Shown here one piece after another: positions 17,071-25,803 of a stretch of DNA of 64,000 bases. A program made the position numbers and the translations under genes. Position 1 is the stretch's first letter, and each line of letters opens with the position of its first letter. Origin of the DNA: Alphaproteobacteria bacterium (GTDB lineage Bacteria > Pseudomonadota > Alphaproteobacteria > Rickettsiales > UBA3002); contig JAFLDD010000001.1 of assembly GCA_017302575.1 (NCBI GenBank), forward strand, positions 1,236,629 to 1,300,628, read 5' to 3'. The notes under the pieces were generated by a model. That model was not told the origin of the DNA, searched no databases, and was given only the letters and a program-made list of their open reading frames with translations.

Positions 17071-18045
17071 ATGCAAGCAACTACCTCACAAAATCCGATT
17101 CGCCGTGGCCATATTATCGTAACAGGTAATGAAAAAGGTGGCTCTGGCAAGACGACGACAACCGTGCATTTGATTGTGGCGTTGCTGCGTTTGGGTTTTC
17201 GCGTAGGCTCCATGGATATTGATGCGCGGCAGCGTTCGCTCACGCGCTATTTTGAAAATCGCAAAGTGACGATCGCTAAGGAAAATACACCCCTGCCGAT
17301 GCCGCATCACATTGTGGTCAATAAAAGCCCATTCCCTTCCCAATCCGAGGCGGAGGCAGATGATCGTGATCGCTTCACGCGTGCCCTTGCAAAATTGCTT
17401 GTTACCTGTGATTTTGTGGTGATTGATTCGCCTGGGAATGACACGTATCTGTCGCGTCTTGCGCATAGCTTTGCTGATACGGTGATTACACCAATCAACG
17501 ACAGTTTTGTGGATCTGGACGTGTTGGCAACGGTGGATGGTTCCACCCTCGAAGTGCAGCGCCCAAGCATCTACAGCGAAATGCTCTGGGAACAGAAAAT
17601 GATGCGCGCTAAGCGCGACGGTGGCTCGATTGATTGGGTGGTCATGCGTAACCGCCTTAGCAATATCGATGCACGCAATAAGCGTATGATAACGCAAGTC
17701 ATGGAATCACTCGCCAAACGCATTGGCTTCCGCCAAGCACCGGGTTTCTCGGAGCGTGTGATCTTCCGCGAGATGTTTTTGCTAGGCCTTACCGTGTTGG
17801 ATGTGACCGAAACGAATGGCGCTTCCAGCTCACTTTCGATGTCGCATTTAGCGGCGCGCCAAGAAGTGCGCGAGTTGCTCAAGGCACTTAAAATTCCAGC
17901 GATTGACCAGCGTATTACCGAAGTGCGCACGGGCGAGGTAAAACCCGTTGCCCCCACGCCACCGCCGGAGGCCGCGAATGATTCTTCGCCACTTCCGTCC
18001 GAGCAGCCGGTTGCTGTAGAACCGATCGCCGAGAGCGCAGCTTAG
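17071..18045 (+). CDS. mipZ: MipZ, ParA-family division-site positioning ATPase
   Basis: Binds the polar ParB complex, forms a gradient over the nucleoid and blocks FtsZ polymerisation away from midcell; known from Caulobacter and other Alphaproteobacteria. The 324-residue protein has the deviant Walker A motif GNEKGGSGKTTTTVHL (Lys22 and Lys27), the MipZ-typical DIDARQRSLTRYFENR segment, a Walker B region DFVVIDSPGNDTYLS, and the PINDSFVDLDVL stretch. A Pro/Ala/Glu-rich tail (about 290-324) extends beyond the ATPase fold. It is divergent from cpaA, with a 79 bp gap, and is followed by a tiny ORF and the phosphohexomutase gene. Confidence 0.93.
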   Translation: MQATTSQNPIRRGHIIVTGNEKGGSGKTTTTVHLIVALLRLGFRVGSMDIDARQRSLTRYFENRKVTIAKENTPLPMPHHIVVNKSPFPSQSEAEADDRDRFTRALAKLLVTCDFVVIDSPGNDTYLSRLAHSFADTVITPINDSFVDLDVLATVDGSTLEVQRPSIYSEMLWEQKMMRAKRDGGSIDWVVMRNRLSNIDARNKRMITQVMESLAKRIGFRQAPGFSERVIFREMFLLGLTVLDVTETNGASSSLSMSHLAARQEVRELLKALKIPAIDQRITEVRTGEVKPVAPTPPPEAANDSSPLPSEQPVAVEPIAESAA

Positions 18046-18077
18046 GCGCTTCTAGCTGATTCTAAGGAGATTGCGCC

Positions 18078-18167
18078 ATGACGTTTATTTGGCAGAAGAA
18101 CAAGGAAAATTTGGAAGTCGTAGCAGGGACTACGTCTGAGAAATTTTTCGCCGTTATTCTGCCATGA
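18078..18167 (+). CDS. Possible 29-residue leader peptide
   Basis: A short ORF with the start MTFIWQKNKENL and end KFFAVILP. It has a strong ribosome site (AAGGAG at 18064-18069, about 8 bases before the ATG) and its stop overlaps the phosphohexomutase start as ATGA. That spacing suggests translational coupling; the downstream gene lacks its own good ribosome site. It matches no family I recognise. Confidence 0.45.
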   Translation: MTFIWQKNKENLEVVAGTTSEKFFAVILP

Positions 18168-19561
18168 ACACTCTGCCCGATGCATCTTTGTTTCGCGCCT
18201 ATGACTTACGCGGCGTCTTTGGTAAAACCTTGCACGCTGAGGATTTTTATGCGCTAGGTCAGGCCTTCGCAAGCCATGTAATTGACACCGTCAACTGTCG
18301 CACCCCCCAAATCGTTCTCATGCGCGATGGCCGCCATTCTTCGCCTGCTCTTGCCCATGCGATGCGCGAAGGTTTGGCCAGTGCGGGCGCGACGGTATTA
18401 GACGCAGGGGTAGGCCCCACCCCCATGTGTTATTTTGCTACGCATTTTCTAGCCGCCGACGGTTCGGTGATGATTACAGGTTCGCACAACCCGAAAGACC
18501 ATAATGGCGCAAAGTTTACCTGTTTGGGCGCCAGCGTGCATGGCGACGCACTGCGTACGCTGCGTACGCGTATCGAAACGCAAGAACTCGTGCGTGGTCG
18601 TGGCCATAGCGAGGAAGTCAGCATTCACGAAGAATATCTCGCCGAGCTTAAAAAGGCGTTGCCCATCGGCTTGGACGTGCATGATCTCAACATTGTGTGG
18701 GACGCAGGCAATGGTGCCGCAGGCGATGTGATTGCCGCGCTGACCAAAGATTCTGATACGGACGCGCTCGCGCTCTATACAACGATGGATGGTAGTTTCC
18801 CTAATCATGAGCCGGACCCATCCAAAGCTGCCAATCTTGTTGATTTGCAGAAGGCTGTGAAGTCTCGTAGTGCATTAATGGGACTTGCCTTTGACGGCGA
18901 TGGTGATCGCCTTGGGGTGGTCGATGAGCGCGGAAAAATCATATCACCTGACCATTTGCTCATGCTATTCGCCAAAGATGTGCTGAGCCGCAAAAAGGAC
19001 GCCACCATTATTGCTGACGTCAAAACCAGCGATGCATTCTTCCGCCAAGTAGCGTTATGGGGCGGCCACCCACTGATGTGGAAAACAGGTCATGCGCTCA
19101 TCAAGGACAAGATGCGCGATACCAAAGCTGCTTTTGCGGGTGAAGCAAGCGGCCATATCTTTTTTGCCGACGAATATTACGGCTATGACGACGCGCTCTA
19201 TGCCGCGATGCGATTGATTCGTATTGTCGTGGAAAGCAAGCGTCCGCTCAGCGCGCTTATTGAATCGTTGCCTGCGCTGTACAGTTCAGAGGAATGGCGA
19301 ATTCAGTACGATGACGACAAAAAATTCGCGGTGATTGAATCACTAGCTGCAATGCTTACGAAAGATGGCGCCTCGGTGAATCAGCTCGACGGTGTGCGCG
19401 TTACCAATGAATATGGTTGGTGGTTGATACGCGCATCCAATACGGAAGATAAGTTGGTCGCACGTTGCGAAGGTTACACGGCAGAAGGCCTGCAGCGCCA
19501 GCGCAGCGCACTTGCCGATTATTTGGGTCGTCATAAGATTGGATTGCCTGCGGCAGCCTAG
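18164..19561 (+). CDS. Phosphomannomutase/phosphoglucomutase
   Basis: Alpha-D-phosphohexomutase that interconverts hexose 1- and 6-phosphates, feeding mannose-, glucose- or rhamnose-containing envelope sugars. The 465-residue protein has all four loops of the superfamily: the phosphoserine loop TGSHNPKDHNG with the catalytic Ser107, the metal loop AFDGDGDRLGVVDE, the sugar-binding GEASGHIFF, and a C-terminal phosphate-binding region with RASNTEDKLVARCEG. This order and spacing resemble the AlgC/ManB subgroup rather than GlmM. Translation may depend on the 29-codon ORF that overlaps its start. The 3' end overlaps the converging aguA gene by 4 bp. Confidence 0.92.
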   Translation: MNTLPDASLFRAYDLRGVFGKTLHAEDFYALGQAFASHVIDTVNCRTPQIVLMRDGRHSSPALAHAMREGLASAGATVLDAGVGPTPMCYFATHFLAADGSVMITGSHNPKDHNGAKFTCLGASVHGDALRTLRTRIETQELVRGRGHSEEVSIHEEYLAELKKALPIGLDVHDLNIVWDAGNGAAGDVIAALTKDSDTDALALYTTMDGSFPNHEPDPSKAANLVDLQKAVKSRSALMGLAFDGDGDRLGVVDERGKIISPDHLLMLFAKDVLSRKKDATIIADVKTSDAFFRQVALWGGHPLMWKTGHALIKDKMRDTKAAFAGEASGHIFFADEYYGYDDALYAAMRLIRIVVESKRPLSALIESLPALYSSEEWRIQYDDDKKFAVIESLAAMLTKDGASVNQLDGVRVTNEYGWWLIRASNTEDKLVARCEGYTAEGLQRQRSALADYLGRHKIGLPAAA

Positions 19562-20589
19562 GCGGGCTCTTGCTGCGTAAGGCAATGAATTGTTCCCAAG
19601 CCCCACACTAAATCACGCGCATAAATGCCGATGACTTCGCGAGTTGGGAAGCAAGCTTGTAACGTATCGAGCGCGTCTTTATCCGCCACATCGTTGAAGA
19701 CAGGCACCAACACCACCTTGTTACAAATCAAGAAATTTGCGTAAGACGCTGGTAAGCGTTCGCCGTCATACATCACAGGGCGCGGCATGGGGATGTCGAT
19801 GACCTCAAAAGGCTTGCCCTTTGCATCACGTGCCTTGTTCAGGCGCTTCAGGTTATCTTGTAGCAATTTGTAGTTTGCATCTTTCTTGTCGTGCTCGACC
19901 ACGGTGACGATTTTACCGGGAGCAACAAAACGCGTGATATCATCGACATGGCCGTGCGTATCATCACCCACGATGCCGTTGCCAAGCCAGATGGTATTTT
20001 CTGCGCCCAGATATTTCGCGAAAACTTGTTCGTAATCTTTGCGCGTAAAGCCGGGGTTGCGAATCTGTTTTTTGCTCAGCAGCCATTCTTCGGTCACGAT
20101 GATGCTACCTTCACCATCCACCTCGATACCGCCACCTTCGAGCGTTACTTGCTTGCCCTTATGCTTGGGAATAAGGCCAGCATGCTCGGTGAAGCCCAAT
20201 ACATGGGTCGGCACGATCGTGTCTTTTTTCCAATTCGGATATTTCGCCCACGCGTTGAAACCCCAATCCAGCCCGACAAGTTCTTTGCCGCTTTTCACCC
20301 AGATGGGACCGCAGTCACGCAGCCAACCACGATCGGTCGGCGCTATCACAAAATCGACATGTTTGAGATTCGCGTGCGCATCTTTGAGCAGACGCTTGGC
20401 GTCTTTCTCTGCTTTTGAATCTTTCACCAATAATCCCACACGCTGGTCGCGCGAGATAAGGCGCACCATTTCGGCAAACACATAAGGTACGGGCGCGAAT
20501 TTACCTGGCCAATCGGCCTCGTTATGCGGCCACGAAAGCCAGATACGTTTTTGTGGCGCCCACTCTGCGGGCATGAGGAAGTTGCTCAT
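19558..20589 (-). CDS. aguA: Agmatine deiminase
   Basis: Hydrolyses agmatine to N-carbamoylputrescine and ammonia; a guanidino-group-modifying enzyme with a catalytic cysteine. The 343-residue protein shows the peptidylarginine-deiminase-fold motifs: PAEWAPQKRIWLSWPHNEADW at the start, RDCGPIWV, the His-Asp region GDDTHGHVDDITRF, and the catalytic Cys336 in GTIHCLTQ. It lies 3 bases downstream of aguB on the same strand, so the two steps from agmatine to putrescine are encoded together. Arginine decarboxylase is not in the window. Confidence 0.95.
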   Translation of the reverse strand: MSNFLMPAEWAPQKRIWLSWPHNEADWPGKFAPVPYVFAEMVRLISRDQRVGLLVKDSKAEKDAKRLLKDAHANLKHVDFVIAPTDRGWLRDCGPIWVKSGKELVGLDWGFNAWAKYPNWKKDTIVPTHVLGFTEHAGLIPKHKGKQVTLEGGGIEVDGEGSIIVTEEWLLSKKQIRNPGFTRKDYEQVFAKYLGAENTIWLGNGIVGDDTHGHVDDITRFVAPGKIVTVVEHDKKDANYKLLQDNLKRLNKARDAKGKPFEVIDIPMPRPVMYDGERLPASYANFLICNKVVLVPVFNDVADKDALDTLQACFPTREVIGIYARDLVWGLGTIHCLTQQEPA

Positions 20590-20592
20590 GAC

Positions 20593-21477
20593 TTACGCGC
20601 TTGGATGCTCAAGAATTTTGCCATAGGCATCGATACGACGGTCACGGAAGAACGGCCAGTATTGGCGCTGTTTCTCGACCTTTGCGGGGTCAATCGTCGC
20701 CGTAAGGATAGCTTGCGAGTGATCGTCTGCATGTTCGATGTAACGGCCAGACGTATCGCAAATGAAGCTGTGGCCGAAGAATTCGAGCGCACCACCATCC
20801 GTATCTTTTTCAAGACCCGTGCGGTTCGGTGCTGCAATGAATACGTTATTAGCAACGGCATGACCACGCATCACCGTCTGCCATTTGTTCCACTGCTCTT
20901 CACCGTATTGTTCTTTCTCGGCGGGGTGCCAACCAATCGCAGTCGGATAGAAAATCACGCTGCAGCCTTGCATGGCAGTAAGGCGCGCAGCTTCGGGGAA
21001 CCATTGATCCCAGCAAATCAATACGCCAATGCGACCATATTTGGTGTCGAAATTCTTGAAGCCCGTATCACCCGGCGTGAAATAGAATTTCTCGTAGTAA
21101 CGTGGATCATCTGGAATATGCATTTTTCGGTAGATGCCTAAATCCGTACCGTCTGCGTCGAACACCACGGTGGTGTTGTGATAGACACCTGCAGCACGGC
21201 GCTCGAACAGCGAAGCAACCACCACCATGTCCAATTCCTTGGCAACCTTGCTCAATGTCTCGGTGCTCGGGCCTGGGATTGGCTCAGCGTATTTGAAATA
21301 GTCGTGATTTTCGCTCTGGCAGAAATAGGGGCTTAAGAACAGCTCTGGCAGGCAAGCCACCTGCACGCCTTGTTTCTTTGCATCGCGCAGCAAGGCAATC
21401 GCCTTATCCATGTTGGCTTTTGGGTCTGCGGACATTGACATCTGGATGATGCCGATTTTGTATGGGTTTGTGCTCAT
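20593..21477 (-). CDS. aguB: N-carbamoylputrescine amidase
   Basis: Nitrilase-superfamily hydrolase that converts N-carbamoylputrescine to putrescine, CO2 and ammonia. The Glu-Lys-Cys triad is seen in order: Glu in CLPELFLSPYF, Lys in YRKMHIPDDP, and Cys in LICWDQWFPEAARL. The ATG at 21477 (MSTNPYKIGIIQMSM) places the first strand at the N-terminus as in homologues, giving 294 residues; an ATG at 21495 adds six residues. It is the first gene of the aguB-aguA operon and is divergent from tRNA-Arg. Confidence 0.94.
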   Translation of the reverse strand: MSTNPYKIGIIQMSMSADPKANMDKAIALLRDAKKQGVQVACLPELFLSPYFCQSENHDYFKYAEPIPGPSTETLSKVAKELDMVVVASLFERRAAGVYHNTTVVFDADGTDLGIYRKMHIPDDPRYYEKFYFTPGDTGFKNFDTKYGRIGVLICWDQWFPEAARLTAMQGCSVIFYPTAIGWHPAEKEQYGEEQWNKWQTVMRGHAVANNVFIAAPNRTGLEKDTDGGALEFFGHSFICDTSGRYIEHADDHSQAILTATIDPAKVEKQRQYWPFFRDRRIDAYGKILEHPSA

Positions 21478-21539
21478 AATTCGGGCACGTAGCATGTTCT
21501 TGCCTGTGGCGCAAGCACACTGCTATAAGAAAATGGTGC

Positions 21540-21616
21540 GTGCCCGTAGCTCAGCTGGATAGAGCATCTGCCTTCTAAGCAGAGGGTCACAGGTTCGACT
21601 CCTGTCGGGCACGCCA
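21540..21616 (+). tRNA. tRNA-Arg (anticodon TCT)
   Basis: A full cloverleaf of 77 bases with the CCA encoded. The acceptor GTGCCCG pairs with CGGGCAC; the D-arm reads AGCTCAGCTGGATAGAGC; the anticodon arm is CTGCC-TTCTAAG-style with TCT at the loop centre; the T-arm holds GGTTCGACTCC. It reads AGA/AGG codons. Confidence 0.97.
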
Positions 21617-21630
21617 CATTAAGGATGCGC

Positions 21631-22944
21631 ATGCCTAATTCCAACGAATATCATCTGCTGCATTTTATACCCGCCGTTGAGGCGTGGGAGATGCCGCCTG
21701 TGCTGGAACAAATGGCGCAGCAATTGGTGAAATCAGGCCGCCTGCGTATCAATGCAGACCATGAGCGTAACTTCGTGAAATACTCGACGGTGGATAGTGA
21801 CCGTAGCTTCAGTGCCCGCGAGTTAACCAACCCCGAATTACTGCCTAAAACACGACAAACCATCGCGCAATCCGTGCCGATGGGGCTGGGTGATGCAGCG
21901 ATAGATGATGTATTGGAGCAACTGCACCGCGAGCTGAAAAAAGCGCGCGGTATTGATGAAGCCAAAGAGCTTAAAGTCGCGCGTGTGCTGATGCAGTCAG
22001 CGCATCCTGCTGTCATGTTACTAGCGCTTCGTGAAGGTGCAGAATTCTTTGTGTCCTACTCGCATAATGTGGGTGATCTCATGGCGATGCATTTCTGGCA
22101 AACGCATGGCACGGCAAGCGGCCTGCAATCCGCAGCAGATGAAGGATTGGCGATTTATGTTTCTTGCAGTGGCGACCCGTTTTTTGAGGGTGAAGAAAAA
22201 ACCTACACCACGGATGGCTGGCCAGCACTCGCGCGCATGGTGGTGATTGCAGGGCAAGAGATTGGGCACTATGCCGACCTTCGCCGCACAGCGCATGGCA
22301 TTACTGGGCGCATCTCTGCTGATACGTATGAGCTTGCGCCAAGCCCCGCTTGCAAAGCAGCGCGTGATGCAGACAGGCAGCGCCTAATGTTTTTATTAGA
22401 TTCATGGAACCAAAGAGGTCTTGGTGCATTACTCAAAGCTGAACAGGTCGTCGATTTTTATAGTAGTCGCTTGCGTTTTTCACCACGCTATGTGCTCGCG
22501 CAAATGTGGCGTGCACTCGTGTGGGTGATATTTGCAGCACGTCACATTGGGGCACTACCAACGCTGCACACTTATCCTCGCTTACGTTGCGCAACAGGTC
22601 TGACGCATTTCGTGCAGGACATGGCCTTCAATCTTAGCCCTAATGCCGATGCGTATCGCCGCGATGATCCGATAGAGGAAGAAGCCATCGCCTGTATCGA
22701 GGCATTGGCGCGTGTACCCCAGCAGGTGAATAAATGGGGTCATGGGGCAGTTAAATTAGCAATTCCTAATATGTATAGATTATATTACGGTTCCGTTATA
22801 CCAAACGTCACGGCAGCCCTGCCAAATGACCTGCTGGAGCTAGCGCGCAAAGCCAATAAAAACAATATAATACAATTGGTTATAGCCAAGCTGCGCCGCC
22901 TGTTTTCCTCGAGGGCTGGCTGGCACCCCAAATCCTCGATTTAA
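21631..22944 (+). CDS. DUF2748-like protein of unknown function, 437 aa
   Basis: Resembles the DUF2748 family, which I know mainly from Rickettsiales; function unknown, and the match is by memory of overall pattern, not a search. The start at 21631 (MPNSNEYHLLHF) has AAGGA 5 bases upstream; an ATG at 21625 overlaps that site. The protein is mostly helical and soluble-looking, with no signal peptide. A striking segment at about residue 208 reads VVIAGQEIGHYADLRR: it looks like a zinc-protease helix (HExxH) whose first His is Gln. The C-terminal 40 residues are basic and hydrophobic (LVIAKLRRLFSSRAGW). It starts 15 bp after tRNA-Arg and reads away from it. Confidence 0.7.
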   Translation: MPNSNEYHLLHFIPAVEAWEMPPVLEQMAQQLVKSGRLRINADHERNFVKYSTVDSDRSFSARELTNPELLPKTRQTIAQSVPMGLGDAAIDDVLEQLHRELKKARGIDEAKELKVARVLMQSAHPAVMLLALREGAEFFVSYSHNVGDLMAMHFWQTHGTASGLQSAADEGLAIYVSCSGDPFFEGEEKTYTTDGWPALARMVVIAGQEIGHYADLRRTAHGITGRISADTYELAPSPACKAARDADRQRLMFLLDSWNQRGLGALLKAEQVVDFYSSRLRFSPRYVLAQMWRALVWVIFAARHIGALPTLHTYPRLRCATGLTHFVQDMAFNLSPNADAYRRDDPIEEEAIACIEALARVPQQVNKWGHGAVKLAIPNMYRLYYGSVIPNVTAALPNDLLELARKANKNNIIQLVIAKLRRLFSSRAGWHPKSSI

Positions 22945-23063
22945 GGGGCTTTTGCGGCCTTAAACCACCCACCAAAAATCTTGCTGAAACATCCATTTTT
23001 CTAGGGGTTTGTCATCAAACCGTCACATTGAAATGGTATCTTCTTAAGAAGGAAGGCAAGTAA

Positions 23064-25655
23064 ATGAGTATTGGTGCAATCGCAGGTCCAGTAAGAGAAT
23101 TCAACGAAACCGTGCAAGGTGCGGGCAACGCTGTACGCAGCGGCTTTGACGTTTTGGGATTTGTTTTCCAAGCACTGATCTGGGGACCTATCATTCTTCT
23201 TGGTGGCGGCTGGCTACTGAATAATTTCCATGATCAGCCATGGTTAAGACCCGTAATGGAATTCTTTGCGCCGATGGTTGAAGGATTGTTAAATTTCCTT
23301 CCTGAGGGCATGAGCGACTGGTTGCGCGAGAACGTGCTCGGCAACTTTGCACAATATATGACAGGTGCTGGCGCACGCGCTGCACTGCAGATGGCAGGTC
23401 TTTCCGAAGATATGACCAGAGCAATGATTCGCGACGGCGAGACGGAAAGCGCACAAGATATAGCAACGCTGAACGCTGCACTTGCAGCTGGCCGTAATGG
23501 CGCGACAGGTCGCGTAGCGCGCGGTGATTTTGTCGGCATGGCATTTAACGAACACTCGTTGAGTTACTTATTGAATGATCCCAATGGTCGCCGCATGTTA
23601 AATGATGCTCGCGCTATCGCCATTCGTGAAGCACAATTAGCAGATCAGACATATCAACGTTCTGTTGAGGAAGCGCGCGCTAATAATAGACCTATTCCAG
23701 CGCGCCCACAAAACCACGTACTTAATGCCGTACGCGGCCTGCTTAACAATTCTACCCTATTCGCTGGCGTTAGAGCTGAAGGTTTAGAAGTCATGTACCA
23801 GTACGCAGAAGCGCTGGGTAACGTAACACTTAGCACTGAAGCAAAAGCAGCACTGAATGGTCTTGGTGCGGAACAGCGCCGCCAGCTTTTTGCGGCGTTC
23901 ATTCCAGCAGAAAGTGCTGAAGGCCAAACACAAATGCGCGAGACTGTGGCACGTCTCATTTCAGATTCTAGTGACACTCGAATTCCAGATGCTACGCTCT
24001 TTACCATCATTCGCGGCGTGACGGTTACAAGTAATGCAGAAGCACAGAGCTTAATTCAACGCATGACCACTCCACCAGTTGGCAGCAGCGTTGAGCCAGC
24101 AGCACATTTTGCACAAATACGTGCCCAAATGCAGGCTTTGGGCGTAGATACGGTTATCGCTTTTGCCAATAATCCCGTTCAGGCGCTTGTAGCGAACGCC
24201 AACAATACCAATTTGAATGGCCCTCGCCTAAGTGCGCTCGCGAGCCTAGCACCAACCGAAGGCCCTGGTGCACTTACGGGAGATATGCGCAGCCTGCTCA
24301 GCACGCCCGAGGGCGCACAGAGTGTTATTGATCTTGCAAAAACTCTAGAAGTCGCTGGTGCGGGAACCTTTGAGCGCTTTGTGAATGCTCTAGGTGCGTT
24401 CAACCTTACAGAGGGACAACTCTCTGCACTCCAAACACCAAATGAAGAAAGAGCCGCAGCATTGGATGCTGTGATGGCACAATACCCAGAATTATTGGCG
24501 ATTTATGGTGCGAATAAAGCAGCAATTGATGCGTTTATTAATGCGCAACCAGCAGATAGCAGCATTCGTCGACGCGCGGCTCCATTACAGAGTCTGTCGG
24601 CAGAAACTGCTACAGCAAGCGCTGGGATTTTGAGACAAGTCAACGAGGGCACGCGCGGAAATGAGGCGTTGCGCGCAAGTATCAATAGTGCATTCCAACA
24701 GGCCATCGGCAGTGAGTCAGATTTTACACCTCTGATGGGCTTACTGTTCCAAGACGATCCCAACAATAACGCACGCGCGTTAGTTTCAGGTGAGAATAAT
24801 GCTATTCTAGAAAATCTGGCACGACTTGCTGGACAGCAAGTAACCCACTCACTAAGCACCCCCGAAGGCTACGGTGAACAAACCGTAAGAGCATTCTTGA
24901 CAGGCAATGGTGTTGAACAAGCTTCAGCGGCTGATGGTAGATTTGCTGCGCTTGCTGGTCACCCAGATCGCATTGGTACCTATAACCTTGAAGCACTAGT
25001 GACGCTGATTGATAGCATTGATAGAGCAACAGGCCGTGAGGTGACCACTGGCGATGAAGCTGCAAAAAATGCAGCAGAAGTCGATGCGGACGCACGTAAC
25101 CTGCGTCTTGTTAATTTCTTCTTGCAGGTTTCCACTGGTCAAGAAGTTGAGATGTCTCAAACTGAAAGAGAACAGCTTTATGATGACATACAACGTCGCT
25201 TGCAAAGCACAGAAGTCGTGGCGGCGATTCGCACATTCTTCAATACCGTGGATGTAGATAATATGACGCCTGCCCAGCAACGTTTGATGGATTACATCAA
25301 AGACAATTGGTGGATTGACCGCTCACCAGAAGGCGAAACACCAAATAATACCTTTGAATCTTGGGCTGGTATTAATACTACTGGCAATATTTTTATGACT
25401 GCTTTGGCTAATTCAGGATTGGCAGAATCAGGGCAGCGCTATAGCCCCACGGATGATAAGGATCTTGGTATTGCTGCTATTCTCAGTGACCCCTATTTCA
25501 GAGAATCTTTTGTAAACGGTTTATTGGGCGTTGAAACTGGTGGCATGTTAGATTGGATGCGCGCAGGTGTTGGGGAAGCAACAGACCTAAAGAACAGGCT
25601 TGCCCCTCTAAGAACCGCAATCGACAACGAAAGACCCGTGCCGCCACGTAACTAG
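23064..25655 (+). CDS. Large helical protein of unknown function, 863 aa
   Basis: Not recognised. GGAAGG precedes the ATG at 23064. The N-terminus carries a strong membrane-like segment (about residues 30-52: FVFQALIWGPIILLGGGWLL) and a second amphipathic one near 66-85 (MEFFAPMVEGLLNFLPEGM). From about residue 110 to the end the protein is Ala/Asn/Leu-rich and looks almost wholly alpha-helical, with recurring NALG, LSALA and ALD(A/V) patterns but no repeat with a fixed unit that I can define. It has no cysteines in the body I can see and no signal peptide. It is followed by the flagellin gene on the same strand. Candidate roles (structural, secreted, membrane-tethered scaffold) are guesses. 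Confidence 0.8.
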   Translation: MSIGAIAGPVREFNETVQGAGNAVRSGFDVLGFVFQALIWGPIILLGGGWLLNNFHDQPWLRPVMEFFAPMVEGLLNFLPEGMSDWLRENVLGNFAQYMTGAGARAALQMAGLSEDMTRAMIRDGETESAQDIATLNAALAAGRNGATGRVARGDFVGMAFNEHSLSYLLNDPNGRRMLNDARAIAIREAQLADQTYQRSVEEARANNRPIPARPQNHVLNAVRGLLNNSTLFAGVRAEGLEVMYQYAEALGNVTLSTEAKAALNGLGAEQRRQLFAAFIPAESAEGQTQMRETVARLISDSSDTRIPDATLFTIIRGVTVTSNAEAQSLIQRMTTPPVGSSVEPAAHFAQIRAQMQALGVDTVIAFANNPVQALVANANNTNLNGPRLSALASLAPTEGPGALTGDMRSLLSTPEGAQSVIDLAKTLEVAGAGTFERFVNALGAFNLTEGQLSALQTPNEERAAALDAVMAQYPELLAIYGANKAAIDAFINAQPADSSIRRRAAPLQSLSAETATASAGILRQVNEGTRGNEALRASINSAFQQAIGSESDFTPLMGLLFQDDPNNNARALVSGENNAILENLARLAGQQVTHSLSTPEGYGEQTVRAFLTGNGVEQASAADGRFAALAGHPDRIGTYNLEALVTLIDSIDRATGREVTTGDEAAKNAAEVDADARNLRLVNFFLQVSTGQEVEMSQTEREQLYDDIQRRLQSTEVVAAIRTFFNTVDVDNMTPAQQRLMDYIKDNWWIDRSPEGETPNNTFESWAGINTTGNIFMTALANSGLAESGQRYSPTDDKDLGIAAILSDPYFRESFVNGLLGVETGGMLDWMRAGVGEATDLKNRLAPLRTAIDNERPVPPRN

Positions 25656-25803
25656 TTTGGCCAAGCCCAAATGCGCTTCAAACTCCCCTCCCTTTCTGCT
25701 ACACTCACAACCGATTCATTGCGCCTAGGCATATAGCGAGGCGTTGGTGACCATCGGCCGCGTAATCAGGTAGCGGGCGCGCTGACAAGATGTGGGGTAA
25801 CGC

